From Frankia sp. AgB1.9 (lineage in GTDB: Bacteria; Actinomycetota; Actinomycetes; Frankiales; Frankiaceae), in contig NZ_JADWYX010000083.1 of NCBI RefSeq assembly GCF_016786355.1, positions 1-39,859 on the forward strand: a stretch of 39,859 bases of DNA. Reading direction: 5' to 3'. This document shows, one piece after another, positions 8,271 through 15,798 of the stretch; the stretch's first letter is position 1; every line of letters begins with the position of its first letter. Under the pieces are notes generated by a model that was not told the DNA's origin, made no database searches, and saw nothing but the letters and a program-made list of their open reading frames with translations. The position numbers and the translations under genes were made by a program.

Positions 8271-9353
8271 CTAGCGGTGCAGATGCGGGGGCTGGGCCAC
8301 CGGCAGGTCGAGGTGCGTGCGCAGGCCGGGCGGCGCGGCGACGACGACGGGGATCGCGTTGACCGCAGCCATCGCCGTCCAGATCCGGCCCCAGTAACCG
8401 ATGTCGCCGTCCGGGCCAGGCTCGGTCGGCTCGTAGTTCACCCGGAACGACGGCAGGCCGGTGAAGTAGAGCGAGTACTTGGCGTTCTCGTAGCCCCAGT
8501 CGGGCTCGGTGACGTCGTCCATCCGCCAGTAGGACCGGAAGATCACTACCGGCTTGCCGCCGTTCCACACGCGCCATTCGAGGCGCATCCCGGCGACGTG
8601 CCCCCGCTGGATCGAGCCGGCCCGCACGGTGACGTCCCTGACCGCGACCGCGGGCTCCCAGGTGAAGTCGTAGTCCTCGACCTCGATGCCCAGGCCGGCG
8701 GCCAGCAGGTAGATCGACTCCTTGAAGGTCCGCCCCATCGTGGCGAACATGCGGGGTGGATCGGCCAACAGGTCGTCGGGGTGGCGGCCGAAGCCCAGGC
8801 CGTCGAACATCATGGCCGCCGACGGGTGGTTGCGGAAGTCGCCGACCTCCTGCACGACGAGCTCGTCGATGCGCGAGCTCAGCCGGGCGAACGTCAGGGG
8901 GAGCAGGTCGCCGGCGAACCCGGGGTGGATGCCGGAACCGAACAGCGAGACCCCGCCCTGCTGGCAGGCCTCCTCCAGCCGGTCCCTCAGGTCGGCGTCG
9001 AGCGCGGGCGGGTAGGTGAAGCCCGACGGCGTCACCAGGTTCTTGCCGCTGCGCAGGATGCTGACGATCTCGTCGACGTCGACGTAGAGGGGCGCGTAGT
9101 TCACGCAGTCGGCCTCCAGCGCCAGCAGCGCCTCGACGTCGCGGGTCGCGAGCACGCCGATCGGGTCGATCCCCGCGAGCTCCCCGACGTCCCGGCCGTC
9201 CTTCTCCGCCGACGTCACGTAGCAGCCGACGACCTCGAACGCGGGGTTGTCGACCAGGTGGCGCACCGAGATCTGCCCGATACTGCCCATCGCCCACTGG
9301 ATGACCCGCCACGGACGCGTGCTCGCCACAGCCAAGCCCCTCTCGTCGCCCAT
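8271..9353 (-). CDS. Dihydrodipicolinate reductase-like (DapB N-terminal) NAD(P)-binding protein
   Basis: A 360-residue protein with an N-terminal Rossmann motif (QWAMGSIGQISVRHLVDN at about 19-36), followed by DCVNYAPLYVDVDEIVSIL and GVSLFGSGIHPGF. This architecture is that of the DapB/2,4-diaminopentanoate-dehydrogenase-like family that is common in actinobacterial lipid clusters. It is much longer than true DapB (about 250 residues) and the neighbourhood is not lysine biosynthesis, so a role as an oxidoreductase on an acyl or steroid-like substrate is inferred. The ATG at 9353 is chosen because upstream codons run into the operator and promoter. Operator site D is 10 bp upstream. It is divergent from the VOC gene. 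Confidence 0.8.
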   Translation of the reverse strand: MGDERGLAVASTRPWRVIQWAMGSIGQISVRHLVDNPAFEVVGCYVTSAEKDGRDVGELAGIDPIGVLATRDVEALLALEADCVNYAPLYVDVDEIVSILRSGKNLVTPSGFTYPPALDADLRDRLEEACQQGGVSLFGSGIHPGFAGDLLPLTFARLSSRIDELVVQEVGDFRNHPSAAMMFDGLGFGRHPDDLLADPPRMFATMGRTFKESIYLLAAGLGIEVEDYDFTWEPAVAVRDVTVRAGSIQRGHVAGMRLEWRVWNGGKPVVIFRSYWRMDDVTEPDWGYENAKYSLYFTGLPSFRVNYEPTEPGPDGDIGYWGRIWTAMAAVNAIPVVVAAPPGLRTHLDLPVAQPPHLHR

Positions 9354-9362
9354 CCCTGCCCC

Positions 9363-9380
9363 GATAGGTCTATATGATTC
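9363..9380. promoter_or_regulatory. AT-rich motif, operator site D, overlapping a -10 box
   Basis: GATAGGTCTATATGATTC matches the motif family in its core (site J is the closest). It fills most of the 31-bp gap between two divergent genes. TATGAT at 9373-9378 is a good -10 hexamer with the GTG at 9385 seven bases further on, which suggests a leaderless transcript for the VOC gene controlled from within the operator. Confidence 0.55.
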
Positions 9381-9384
9381 TGCC

Positions 9385-9801
9385 GTGACGAGCGCGAAAC
9401 TCCACCATGTCGTCTTCTGCGTCCGGCCCGAGAACCAGGAGCGGGCCGCCGACTTCTGGCGCGACCTCGGGATGACCTTCGGCGAGGTCCCGTTAGCCGA
9501 GGAGGGCATCCGGGTCCTGCTCGACTGGTCAGCCGGGATCGAGATCATCTCGCCGACCCAGCCGGAGGGCACCGAGACGGCCCGCTTCCAGGCCTTCCTC
9601 GACGAACGTGGCGAAGGGATCTACTCCGCGGTGGTCCGCACGTCGGACATCGAGGGCCCGATCTCCGTCGCCGCCCAGTACGGCGCCCCGGTCCGGTACC
9701 GCCAGCACCGGGAGACGGGCGACATCGTCGTGGACGAGGCCGACCTCGAGCCGGTGTGCGGCATGCCGGTGACCCTGCTGGCCACGAACCTGCCGGACTG
9801 A
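9385..9801 (+). CDS. VOC (glyoxalase/dioxygenase fold) family protein
   Basis: A 138-residue single-domain vicinal-oxygen-chelate protein. It starts KLHHVVFCVRPENQERAADFWRDLGMTF, the typical first beta-alpha-beta-beta unit with a His metal-ligand candidate, and contains a second half with IYSAVVRTSDIEGPI. The family covers glyoxalases, epimerases such as methylmalonyl-CoA epimerase, and dioxygenases. The exact reaction cannot be told. The GTG at 9385 has no ribosome site and lies 7 nt after a TATGAT -10 box, so a leaderless start is likely. The upstream in-frame ATG at 9247 lies inside the divergent gene and is not credible. Confidence 0.8.
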   Translation: MTSAKLHHVVFCVRPENQERAADFWRDLGMTFGEVPLAEEGIRVLLDWSAGIEIISPTQPEGTETARFQAFLDERGEGIYSAVVRTSDIEGPISVAAQYGAPVRYRQHRETGDIVVDEADLEPVCGMPVTLLATNLPD

Positions 9802-9807
9802 CACCCA

Positions 9808-9853
9808 CCCGTTCCCGACGGCCGGCTCAGCCCGTTCCCGACGGCCAGCTCAG
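9808..9853. repeat. 23-bp tandem duplication at convergent gene ends
   Basis: Two adjacent 23-bp copies (9808-9830 and 9831-9853) differ at one position. Each contains CCCGTTCCCGACGGCC followed by a G or A and GCTCAG. The second copy includes the stop codon of the acyl-CoA ligase gene. It looks like a recent slippage duplication between the VOC and ligase 3' ends. Confidence 0.7.
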
Positions 9854-11484
9854 CGCTTCTCGTAGGTGATCCCGGCGGCCTCGACGTCCCAGGTCGCCGG
9901 GGTGACGCCCTCGGTGCGCAGCTCGCGCTTGAGGACCCGGCCGACCGGGCTACGCGGAAGCTCGTCGCGGAACTCGATGTAGCGCGGCAGGACGAAGTAC
10001 GGCAGCGCGTCGACGCACCAGCGGAACAGCTCCTCCTCGGTCAGCGCGGAGCCGGCGACCCGGGTCGCGGTCACCTTCACGTCGTCCTCGGTGAGCTGGC
10101 TGGGGACCGCGTGCACGGCGACGTCGGCGAGCTGCCCGTGGCCCATCAGGATCCGCTCGACCTCGAAGCTCGCGATGTTCTCGCCGCGCCGGCGCAGGTA
10201 GTCGGCCTTGCGGTCGACGAAGTACAGGTAGCCGTCCCCGTCGACCTTCCCGATGTCGCCGGTGTGGTACCACCAGTTCCGGCTGGTCTCGACCGTGACC
10301 TCGGGCCGTCCCCAGTAGCCCTCGAACATCACGTGGGCGCGCTTCGGCCGGATCACGATCTCCCCGTCGGACCCGGACGGCAGCTCGTTGTCCTCGTCGT
10401 CGAAGATCCGCACGTCGAAGTACTCGGTGTTCACGATCCCGGCGGCCCGTGGCCTGTTGCGGACCCCCGGCGGCTGCCAGGAGATCAGGCTCGCCTCCGT
10501 CACCCCGTAGGCGCCCGAGAACGTGTCGATGCCGAACCGCGAGCGGATCACGTCGTCTACCTCGGGCGGCAGCGGCGCCGCGCCCATCAGCCGAAGCGAG
10601 GTGTTCGCCGCCGCGGCACCCGAGCGCGGCATCTCCGGCCGGTCCACGTCGTGCGCCAGCAGGTACGCCATCGTGCCCAGCGTCGAGGTCAGCGTCGCCC
10701 CGGTCCGGTTCATCTCCGGCCAGAAGTTCGACACCGAGAACCGCCGGAAGATCGCCCCACGCCCGCCGTACACCAGCGTCCCGACCACCGCCGTGACCAG
10801 CGCGTTGTAGTGGAACATCGGCAGCGGCGTCCAGATCACGTCGTCGGCCGTCCGGCCCCAGCTGTACCCGATCTGGCGAGCCAGCGCCTCGTGGTAGTTG
10901 TGGCTGAGCATGCAGCCCTTCGACAGCCCCGTCGTCCCACCGGTGTAGATGAACGTCGCCAGATCCGACGGCCGGCGGGCGACCGGGCCGGCCAGTGCCG
11001 GCGCGGTGAGCAGGTCGTCGAGGCGGTGGCCGGTCGCGCCGGGGAACGCCGGCGCGGGTGCGTCACCGGTGACGACCACGTGCGCCAGCTCGTCGAGGTC
11101 GGCGGACACGGCGGCCGCCCGCTCGGCGAGGTCGGCGGCGACGACCAGCACCCGCGCGCCCGAGTCGCGCAGCTGGTGGCGCAGGTACTCGCCCTTGTAC
11201 GCCGTGTTGATCGGCACCGCCACGGCGCCCGCCCACTGCGCCGCCCACCACGCGACCAGCATCTCCGGGGAGTTCTCCAGCAGCATCGCCACCCGGTCAC
11301 CGGGCGCGACCCCGAGCTCCTGGAGGCCGCCGCCGAGCCGGGCCGCGGCCGTGCCGACCTCGGCCGCCGTCAGCTTGGTGCCGCAGACGTCCAGGTACTC
11401 GGCGTCCGGCTCCTGTTCGATCCGCCGCTCCAGCAGCTCGGTGGTCGTGTGCCGCGGGGCACTGCCCCAGACGCCGTCACTCAC
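9850..11484 (-). CDS. AMP-dependent acyl-CoA synthetase/ligase
   Basis: A 544-residue ANL ligase. The P-loop TGGTTGLSK is at about 181-189, with GAYGVTEASL, YHTGDIGKVDGDGYLYFVDRKADYL, and a C-terminal domain ending PRSPVGRVLKREL. At the A10 site the usual GK is GR with a Lys three residues on. Similar GR variants occur in carnitine-CoA-ligase-like FadD proteins, but the effect is unknown. The GTG at 11484 has GAGGAGGGG about 9 nt upstream, which decides it against a 52-residue longer frame that would cross operators E and F. Operator site E is 37 bp upstream. Confidence 0.92.
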   Translation of the reverse strand: MSDGVWGSAPRHTTTELLERRIEQEPDAEYLDVCGTKLTAAEVGTAAARLGGGLQELGVAPGDRVAMLLENSPEMLVAWWAAQWAGAVAVPINTAYKGEYLRHQLRDSGARVLVVAADLAERAAAVSADLDELAHVVVTGDAPAPAFPGATGHRLDDLLTAPALAGPVARRPSDLATFIYTGGTTGLSKGCMLSHNYHEALARQIGYSWGRTADDVIWTPLPMFHYNALVTAVVGTLVYGGRGAIFRRFSVSNFWPEMNRTGATLTSTLGTMAYLLAHDVDRPEMPRSGAAAANTSLRLMGAAPLPPEVDDVIRSRFGIDTFSGAYGVTEASLISWQPPGVRNRPRAAGIVNTEYFDVRIFDDEDNELPSGSDGEIVIRPKRAHVMFEGYWGRPEVTVETSRNWWYHTGDIGKVDGDGYLYFVDRKADYLRRRGENIASFEVERILMGHGQLADVAVHAVPSQLTEDDVKVTATRVAGSALTEEELFRWCVDALPYFVLPRYIEFRDELPRSPVGRVLKRELRTEGVTPATWDVEAAGITYEKR

Positions 11485-11520
11485 CTGACCAGTCCCCTCC
11501 TCGCCGGCGCCACCGCCGGT

Positions 11521-11538
11521 GATACATCTAGATATAAC
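11521..11538. promoter_or_regulatory. AT-rich palindromic motif, operator site E
   Basis: GATACATCTAGATATAAC has the core ATCTAGAT. It lies 37 bp upstream of the acyl-CoA ligase start. The 336-bp gap 11485-11820 between the ligase and the LLM oxidoreductase contains three motif copies (E, F, G) and no visible gene. Confidence 0.62.
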
Positions 11539-11591
11539 GCCCCTCCGGGCGGAGGTCGGGCCGACCGCGGGTAGCGCCGACATCCCGACTC

Positions 11592-11609
11592 TAAACATAT
11601 ATATGTTTA
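11592..11609. promoter_or_regulatory. Perfect 18-bp palindrome, operator site F
   Basis: TAAACATATATATGTTTA is a perfect 18-bp palindrome in the divergent ligase/LLM promoter region. It matches the motif family at all the invariant positions (A4, T7, A12, T13). Confidence 0.7.
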
Positions 11610-11719
11610 TCGTCACCTGTGCGGGACGGGCCACTGCCACCAGATGGCGTCCGGCGGCGAGCTGGCCGTCGAGGCCCGACCGGCCAGGCGCAGTTCACCC
11701 GCCCGGCGTTGCATCCCGC

Positions 11720-11737
11720 ACTACCTCTAGATATTTT
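11720..11737. promoter_or_regulatory. AT-rich motif, operator site G
   Basis: ACTACCTCTAGATATTTT has a good right half (AGATATTTT) and a weak left half. It lies 84 bp upstream of the LLM oxidoreductase start. Confidence 0.55.
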
Positions 11738-11820
11738 GCGACAACAGGGCCAACCACCAGGCTGGTGGACATCGGCGTGCCGGCGCGGGCTCGGCGTCCC
11801 CGTCCTTCGAGGAGCAGATC

Positions 11821-12888
11821 ATGACGACGAACGACGCCGAGACCGCCCGGGTGCACGAGGAGCTCGCCTGCTACCTGCTGGCCGGTCAGCCGGCCTCGTC
11901 GCGCGACCTCGTCGCCGAGGCCATCGGCGCCGAGCAGCTCGGCCTGGGCACCGCCTACATCTCCGAGCGGTACAACAAGAAGGAGGCGGCGACCCTGTCC
12001 GGGGCCGCCGGCGCCGTCACCGAGCGGATCACCATCGCGACCGGGGCGACCAACCACAACACCCGCCACCCGATGGTCACGGCCGGCTACGCCCGCACGA
12101 TGCAGAGCCTCACCGGCGGCCGTTTCGTGCTCGGGCTCGGCCGCGGCGTCCCGACCATGCAGGACGCGTACGGCATCCCCCGGATCACGACGGCCCAGAT
12201 CGAGGACTTCGTCGACATCGTGCGCCGGCTGTTCCGCGGCGAGGCGATCATCGGCCACAAGGGCCCTGCCGGCTCCTGGCCGGTGCTGCACCTCGACGGG
12301 AGCCTGGACGAGCACCTGCCGATGGGCATCACGGCCTTCGGCCCGCAGACGCTCGAGCTCGGCGGCCGGCTGTTCGACCAGGTCGTGCTGCACACGTTCT
12401 TCACCGACGAGACCACGGCACGCGCCGTGGCCACGGTGAAGCGCGCCGCCGAGCAGGCCGGGCGCGACCCCGACTCGGTCAAGGTCTGGTCCTGCTTCGC
12501 GACGATCGGCGACCACGTCCCGGCGGACAAGCGGCTCATGAAGCTCGTCGGCCGGCTGGGAACCTACCTGCAGGGCTACGGCGACCTGCTCGTGCGCACC
12601 AACGGCTGGGACCTGAAGGTGCTGGAGCGGTTCCTCGCCGACCCGGTCATCAAGGGCGTGCGCGGCCTCGACGTGACCGGCACCCCGGAGCAGCTCGCGC
12701 ACGCCGCGACCCTGATCCCGGCCGAATGGCTCGCCCCGGCCGCCACCGGCTCCCCGGCCGAGTGCGTGGCGGCCGTCCGCAACCAGCTGGCCCTCGGCTG
12801 CGACGGCGTCATCCTGCACGGCGCCACCCCCACCGAGCTCGCCCCCATCGTCGCCGAGTACGCCGCCACAGCGACGGTCACCGCCTGA
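11821..12888 (+). CDS. LLM-class F420-dependent oxidoreductase (MSMEG_2249/TIGR03857-like)
   Basis: A 355-residue bacterial-luciferase-like flavin/F420 protein. The TIM-barrel pattern is clear: AIGAEQLGLGTAYISERYNKKEA, ITIATGATNHNTRHP, MQSLTGGRFVLGLGRG, and the C-terminal LAPAATGSPAECVAAV and GCDGVILHGATP. It strongly resembles the TIGR03857 subfamily of mycobacteria and Frankia as I remember it. Family members use F420 to oxidise or reduce a secondary alcohol or a C=C bond; the substrate here is unknown. The start follows GAGGAGCAG about 5 nt upstream. Operators F and G precede it, which places it in the same presumed regulon. Confidence 0.9.
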   Translation: MTTNDAETARVHEELACYLLAGQPASSRDLVAEAIGAEQLGLGTAYISERYNKKEAATLSGAAGAVTERITIATGATNHNTRHPMVTAGYARTMQSLTGGRFVLGLGRGVPTMQDAYGIPRITTAQIEDFVDIVRRLFRGEAIIGHKGPAGSWPVLHLDGSLDEHLPMGITAFGPQTLELGGRLFDQVVLHTFFTDETTARAVATVKRAAEQAGRDPDSVKVWSCFATIGDHVPADKRLMKLVGRLGTYLQGYGDLLVRTNGWDLKVLERFLADPVIKGVRGLDVTGTPEQLAHAATLIPAEWLAPAATGSPAECVAAVRNQLALGCDGVILHGATPTELAPIVAEYAATATVTA

Positions 12889-12952
12889 CCCGACGGGCCC
12901 GGGAGGGCGCGGGCCCGGGAGGCACCGCGCCCCGACCGTCCCCGTCCGTGGG

Positions 12953-13034
12953 CTTGATCGCGGTTTTGGCCCTCCAATGGTCGTAACGGGCGAGTTTCTA
13001 CGACCACCCGAGGGCTGAAACGGCGATCATGACC
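12953..13034 (+). repeat. 82-bp palindromic intergenic repeat, copy R1
   Basis: This imperfect long inverted repeat starts CTTGATCGCGGTTTTGGCCC and ends in the near-complement (AGGGCTGAAACGGCGATCA). An inner stem is formed by TGGTCGTA and TACGACCA. By eye it matches the reverse complement of copy R2 (33078-33159) at about 71 of 82 positions. It lies between the convergent ends of the LLM and CrtC-like genes, so it could act as a bidirectional terminator. REP or MITE-like origin is inferred. Confidence 0.75.
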
Positions 13035-13047
13035 GCCGATGTTGGTG

Positions 13048-14010
13048 CTACTCGGCGCCCTGCGGGGCCTCGTAGCGGCTCGCTTCGAACCAGCCTCGGC
13101 AGGTGCCCTCCCAGCCGGTGACCCGGGCCTCGACCAGGGTGCGCCAGTAGGGCCACTGCTCGGGTTCCCGGCAGGTGTGGGCGGTGTCGAAACAGACGCT
13201 GGGCGTCACAGGGGCGAGCGCCGCCTCGATCCGGGCGCCGTCGGCCGCCTCGAAGCGCAGCACTCCAGGGGAGAGCGTGTTCGCCTCGTCGTCGTAGCCG
13301 ACGGTGCCGTCGACCCAGCGCAGCCGGCGCAGCTCCCCCGACCGTTCCCGCAGGTAGCCGGAGCCACGGCCGTGCAGCGGGGAGCCGACGAAGTAGAGCT
13401 GCCGGTCCTCGCCCTGCAGGTCGCCGATCGCGAACGGCACCCGCCATTCCCGCGGCCCCCACGACCGGTCCCGCTGGGCGCCGGCGCGCACCTGCCACCG
13501 GCGGCCACCCACCGAGACGGTGCCGGACGCCGTCATCGACTGCTCGAAGCGGCCGGTCGGGTACGCGGTGTCGGCGGCCGGGGCCGCGGATATGCAGTCG
13601 CTGGTCGACGCGCAGACGAGGTCGATCGAGACGGGCACATAGGCACCCGAGCCAGAACCGGACCGGGTCAGGAACGTCCCCGCGCAGGTGAAGTGGGCGC
13701 CGACCAGCGGCGGCCGCGGCTGCCAGCCGAACCGCAGGCCCCACTGGTCATAGGCCGGCCCCGCGGCCAGGTCGACGTGGTCGAGCGCCAGGCGCGACTC
13801 GTCGACGCCGTGCCACGCACCGTCCACGTGGACGAAGCACCACAGCATCGCCCGCCGCTGGTTCGGCAGCAGGCCCAGGCGGAAGAAGCCGGCGGGGCCG
13901 CCGTCCAGGTCGATCCAGGAGAAGTACCAGGACTCGCTCCACGACCAGTCGCCAGGATCGGACGGGTGCCGGCTCTCGTCCGCCGGGGTGAAGGCGCCTG
14001 TCTCAAGCAC
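13048..14010 (-). CDS. Conserved protein, possibly CrtC/lipocalin-like (DUF7064-type)
   Basis: A 320-residue, Trp- and Gly-rich, beta-rich protein with no signal peptide or membrane segment. WSWSESWYFSWIDLDGGPAGFFRLGLLPNQ (in short: repeated Trp then FRLG) opens the protein, and a central AQRDRSWGPREW block carries conserved Asp-Arg-Ser-Trp residues. That block resembles the hydroxyneurosporene-synthase (CrtC)-like and DUF7064/7065 proteins found beside phosphotransferases in actinobacterial lipid clusters. I am not sure of the family. Its start overlaps the 3' end of the upstream kinase gene by 8 nt, so the two are co-translated and likely act in one pathway. Confidence 0.72.
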   Translation of the reverse strand: MLETGAFTPADESRHPSDPGDWSWSESWYFSWIDLDGGPAGFFRLGLLPNQRRAMLWCFVHVDGAWHGVDESRLALDHVDLAAGPAYDQWGLRFGWQPRPPLVGAHFTCAGTFLTRSGSGSGAYVPVSIDLVCASTSDCISAAPAADTAYPTGRFEQSMTASGTVSVGGRRWQVRAGAQRDRSWGPREWRVPFAIGDLQGEDRQLYFVGSPLHGRGSGYLRERSGELRRLRWVDGTVGYDDEANTLSPGVLRFEAADGARIEAALAPVTPSVCFDTAHTCREPEQWPYWRTLVEARVTGWEGTCRGWFEASRYEAPQGAE

Positions 14011-15064
14011 GCAGAGCCCTTTCCACGGTCTTCTCCCAGCGGCCGACCATCGGGTTCGCCGTCTCGATCGTCCCGCCCGCGAGCCCCCACTGGATCATCG
14101 CGCGCGTCGCCGTCACGCACAGCACCGTGACGCCGAACGCCGTCCAGTAGCCACGGTCCCGGGCCGGCCGGCCCGTCACGCGGCTCCACCGGGCCCACGT
14201 CTCGTCGGCGGACGGCTGGCCGTCGACCGGACGCTCGGCACCGGCCCGGTGCAGGCCGTCGAAGAAGAGCCCGTAGGCGACGTCGGCGGCGGGGTTGCCC
14301 AGGTAGGCGACCTCGAAGTCGACCAGCGCCCGGGCCGTGGTCCCGGCGAGCAGGCAGTTCGCGATGCGGGCGTCGCCCATGCAGACCGCCGGGTCGTCGT
14401 CGGCACCGGCGGGCAGGTTGTCCCGCAGCCAGTCCAGCACCCGCAGCTGTCGCGGGACACTCGCCGCCGGTGCGACGTCCAGGAGCGCGGCCCGCCAGTA
14501 GTCGAGGACGTCCAGCGCGCCACGCGGCCCATGGCTGGCATCGGGGACCTTCGCCGCGTCGACCGAGTGAAGCGCGGCCAGCGCGTCGTAGAACGACTCC
14601 CAGACCACCCGCACGACCTCGGGGCCCTCGCCGCGCAGCCACGCGTCGTCGTGCGGGCCGGCCGAGGTGGCGTCCGCCAGGGCACGCCCCTCGACGTACT
14701 CCATCGCGAAGCACCGCAGGCCGGTGGCCATTCCGGTATCCGTCGCGAACACCAGGGGCACCGGCGCGCCGAGGGCGCCGGCGGCCGCCAGGATGCTGGC
14801 CTCCCGGCAGGCGTCACGCTGGTGCACCACGTTCGGCGGCTGGGGGGCCTTGAGGATCATCGGTACGACGCCACCGGGCGCGACGGCGTCCAGGCGCCAG
14901 ACCCCGTTCGAATGGCCGCCGGGCAGCTTGCGCAGGGTCACAGCCGACACCGCCGGGTTCACCGTGGCGGCGAGCCAGGCCGCGATGCGCTCCGCGTCGA
15001 GGCCGGCCGCCTCGGCGGGGTCCAGGTCACGGTCAGCGGCATCGGGTAATTCGCCGGTGCTCAT
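14003..15064 (-). CDS. APH-fold phosphotransferase family protein
   Basis: A 353-residue protein of the aminoglycoside-phosphotransferase/choline-kinase fold. The N-lobe nucleotide loop is LPGGHSNGVWRL, with ILKAPQ as the Lys strand. The catalytic loop is MGDARIANCLL at about 227-237, where the usual His of HGDxxxxN is Met. The metal-binding segment is ALVDFEVAYLGNPAADVAY. The cluster context argues against antibiotic resistance. Related kinases (LvaA, the kinase domains of ACAD10/11) phosphorylate hydroxyacyl-CoAs, which would fit here (inference). Operator site H is 31 bp upstream. The gene overlaps the CrtC-like gene by 8 nt. Confidence 0.85.
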   Translation of the reverse strand: MSTGELPDAADRDLDPAEAAGLDAERIAAWLAATVNPAVSAVTLRKLPGGHSNGVWRLDAVAPGGVVPMILKAPQPPNVVHQRDACREASILAAAGALGAPVPLVFATDTGMATGLRCFAMEYVEGRALADATSAGPHDDAWLRGEGPEVVRVVWESFYDALAALHSVDAAKVPDASHGPRGALDVLDYWRAALLDVAPAASVPRQLRVLDWLRDNLPAGADDDPAVCMGDARIANCLLAGTTARALVDFEVAYLGNPAADVAYGLFFDGLHRAGAERPVDGQPSADETWARWSRVTGRPARDRGYWTAFGVTVLCVTATRAMIQWGLAGGTIETANPMVGRWEKTVERALRA

Positions 15065-15094
15065 TCCCTTCAGCTCCTCACGAACGGGGATCGG

Positions 15095-15112
15095 AATATA
15101 TCCAAATGTTTA
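15095..15112. promoter_or_regulatory. AT-rich motif, operator site H
   Basis: AATATATCCAAATGTTTA has a right half close to site F and a left half close to site A. It sits 31 bp upstream of the kinase start on the minus strand, in the 71-bp gap before the TetR stop codon. Confidence 0.58.
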
Positions 15113-15135
15113 GACGCGCGCGCGGTCTCACCGCA

Positions 15136-15720
15136 TCAGGCCGACGAGCTGTCGGGCCGGCCGGACGGCGACCCCGGATCGGCCGGGCGCAGACCGGCGA
15201 GAACGATCTGCAGACCGAGGCCCTGCCGTTCGGCCGGCAGCTGCTGCTCGATGGCCAGCGCTCCACCGAGGACCGCGTGCAGCTCGACGACGGACAGGTC
15301 CGGGCGGACCGCACCGGCCTGCTGGGCCGCGCGCAGCAGCACGTCGAGGCCGCCGGTCAGCCGACGGGCGGCCTGGTCCCCGTCGGAGCCGAGGGTCCCA
15401 CCCAGCGCCGCCGTCAGCATCAGGTTGTGCCGCGCCTCGCGGGCGAGCTCGGCGAGGAAGTCGAAGAAGTCGACGGCCGGATCGCCGTGGAGCCGTTCGA
15501 CCTGGTCGGCCAGCCGGTCGAGCCGGTCGGTGACGACCGCGGCGACCAGCGACTCCTTGGTCGGGAAATGCCGGTGGACCGTGCCCGGGCCGACGCCGGC
15601 CAGCCGCGCGATGGTGTCCAGCGGCACGTCCGCGCCGTCCCGCGCGAACGCTTCACCGGCCGCGGCAAGGATCTTCGCGCGGTTGCGCAGGGCGTCCGCG
15701 CGTGGCGCCCGCTCCGGCAT
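15136..15720 (-). CDS. TetR/AcrR-family transcriptional regulator
   Basis: A 194-residue repressor. The N-terminal helix-turn-helix is at about 15-60 (ILAAAGEAFARDG, PLDTIARLAGVGPGTVHRHFPTKESLV) and a variable ligand-binding domain follows. The ATG at 15720 has AAGGAGGCGACG just upstream. It is divergent from the NmrA-like gene, and the 78-bp gap holds a large inverted repeat (15732-15784), so it probably represses itself and that gene, a common arrangement. The gap holds no copy of the AT-rich motif, so this TetR is not the obvious owner of that regulon. Confidence 0.92.
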   Translation of the reverse strand: MPERAPRADALRNRAKILAAAGEAFARDGADVPLDTIARLAGVGPGTVHRHFPTKESLVAAVVTDRLDRLADQVERLHGDPAVDFFDFLAELAREARHNLMLTAALGGTLGSDGDQAARRLTGGLDVLLRAAQQAGAVRPDLSVVELHAVLGGALAIEQQLPAERQGLGLQIVLAGLRPADPGSPSGRPDSSSA

Positions 15721-15731
15721 CGTCGCCTCCT

Positions 15732-15784
15732 TGTAAGCGGGGCGCACGCCCCGGTATATTTCCGGGGCGCAGACCCCGTTTACA
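15732..15784. promoter_or_regulatory. Inverted-repeat operator between TetR and NmrA-like genes
   Basis: Arms 15732-15754 and 15762-15784 match as inverted repeats at 18 of 23 positions. Outer blocks are TGTAAGCGGGG and CCCCGTTTACA; inner blocks are GCCCCGG and CCGGGGC. The 7-bp centre TATATTT is AT-rich and could hold a -10 element. The layout suits TetR autoregulation. Confidence 0.7.
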
Positions 15785-15798
15785 TCGTAGGAGGCGCC

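Noticed and set aside
8271..9353. True dihydrodipicolinate reductase (lysine pathway)
   Set aside because: At 360 residues it is about 100 longer than DapB, and no lysine gene is nearby. It fits the DapB-like reductases of lipid clusters better.
14003..15064. Aminoglycoside resistance by an APH enzyme
   Set aside because: The gene is embedded in lipid genes, shares their operator motif, and the HGD His is replaced by Met. The fold is shared by many metabolic kinases.
15755..15761. TATATTT in the TetR/NmrA gap as an eleventh copy of the AT-rich operator
   Set aside because: It lacks the ATCT|AGAT core and is flanked at once by GC-rich arms of a different inverted repeat.
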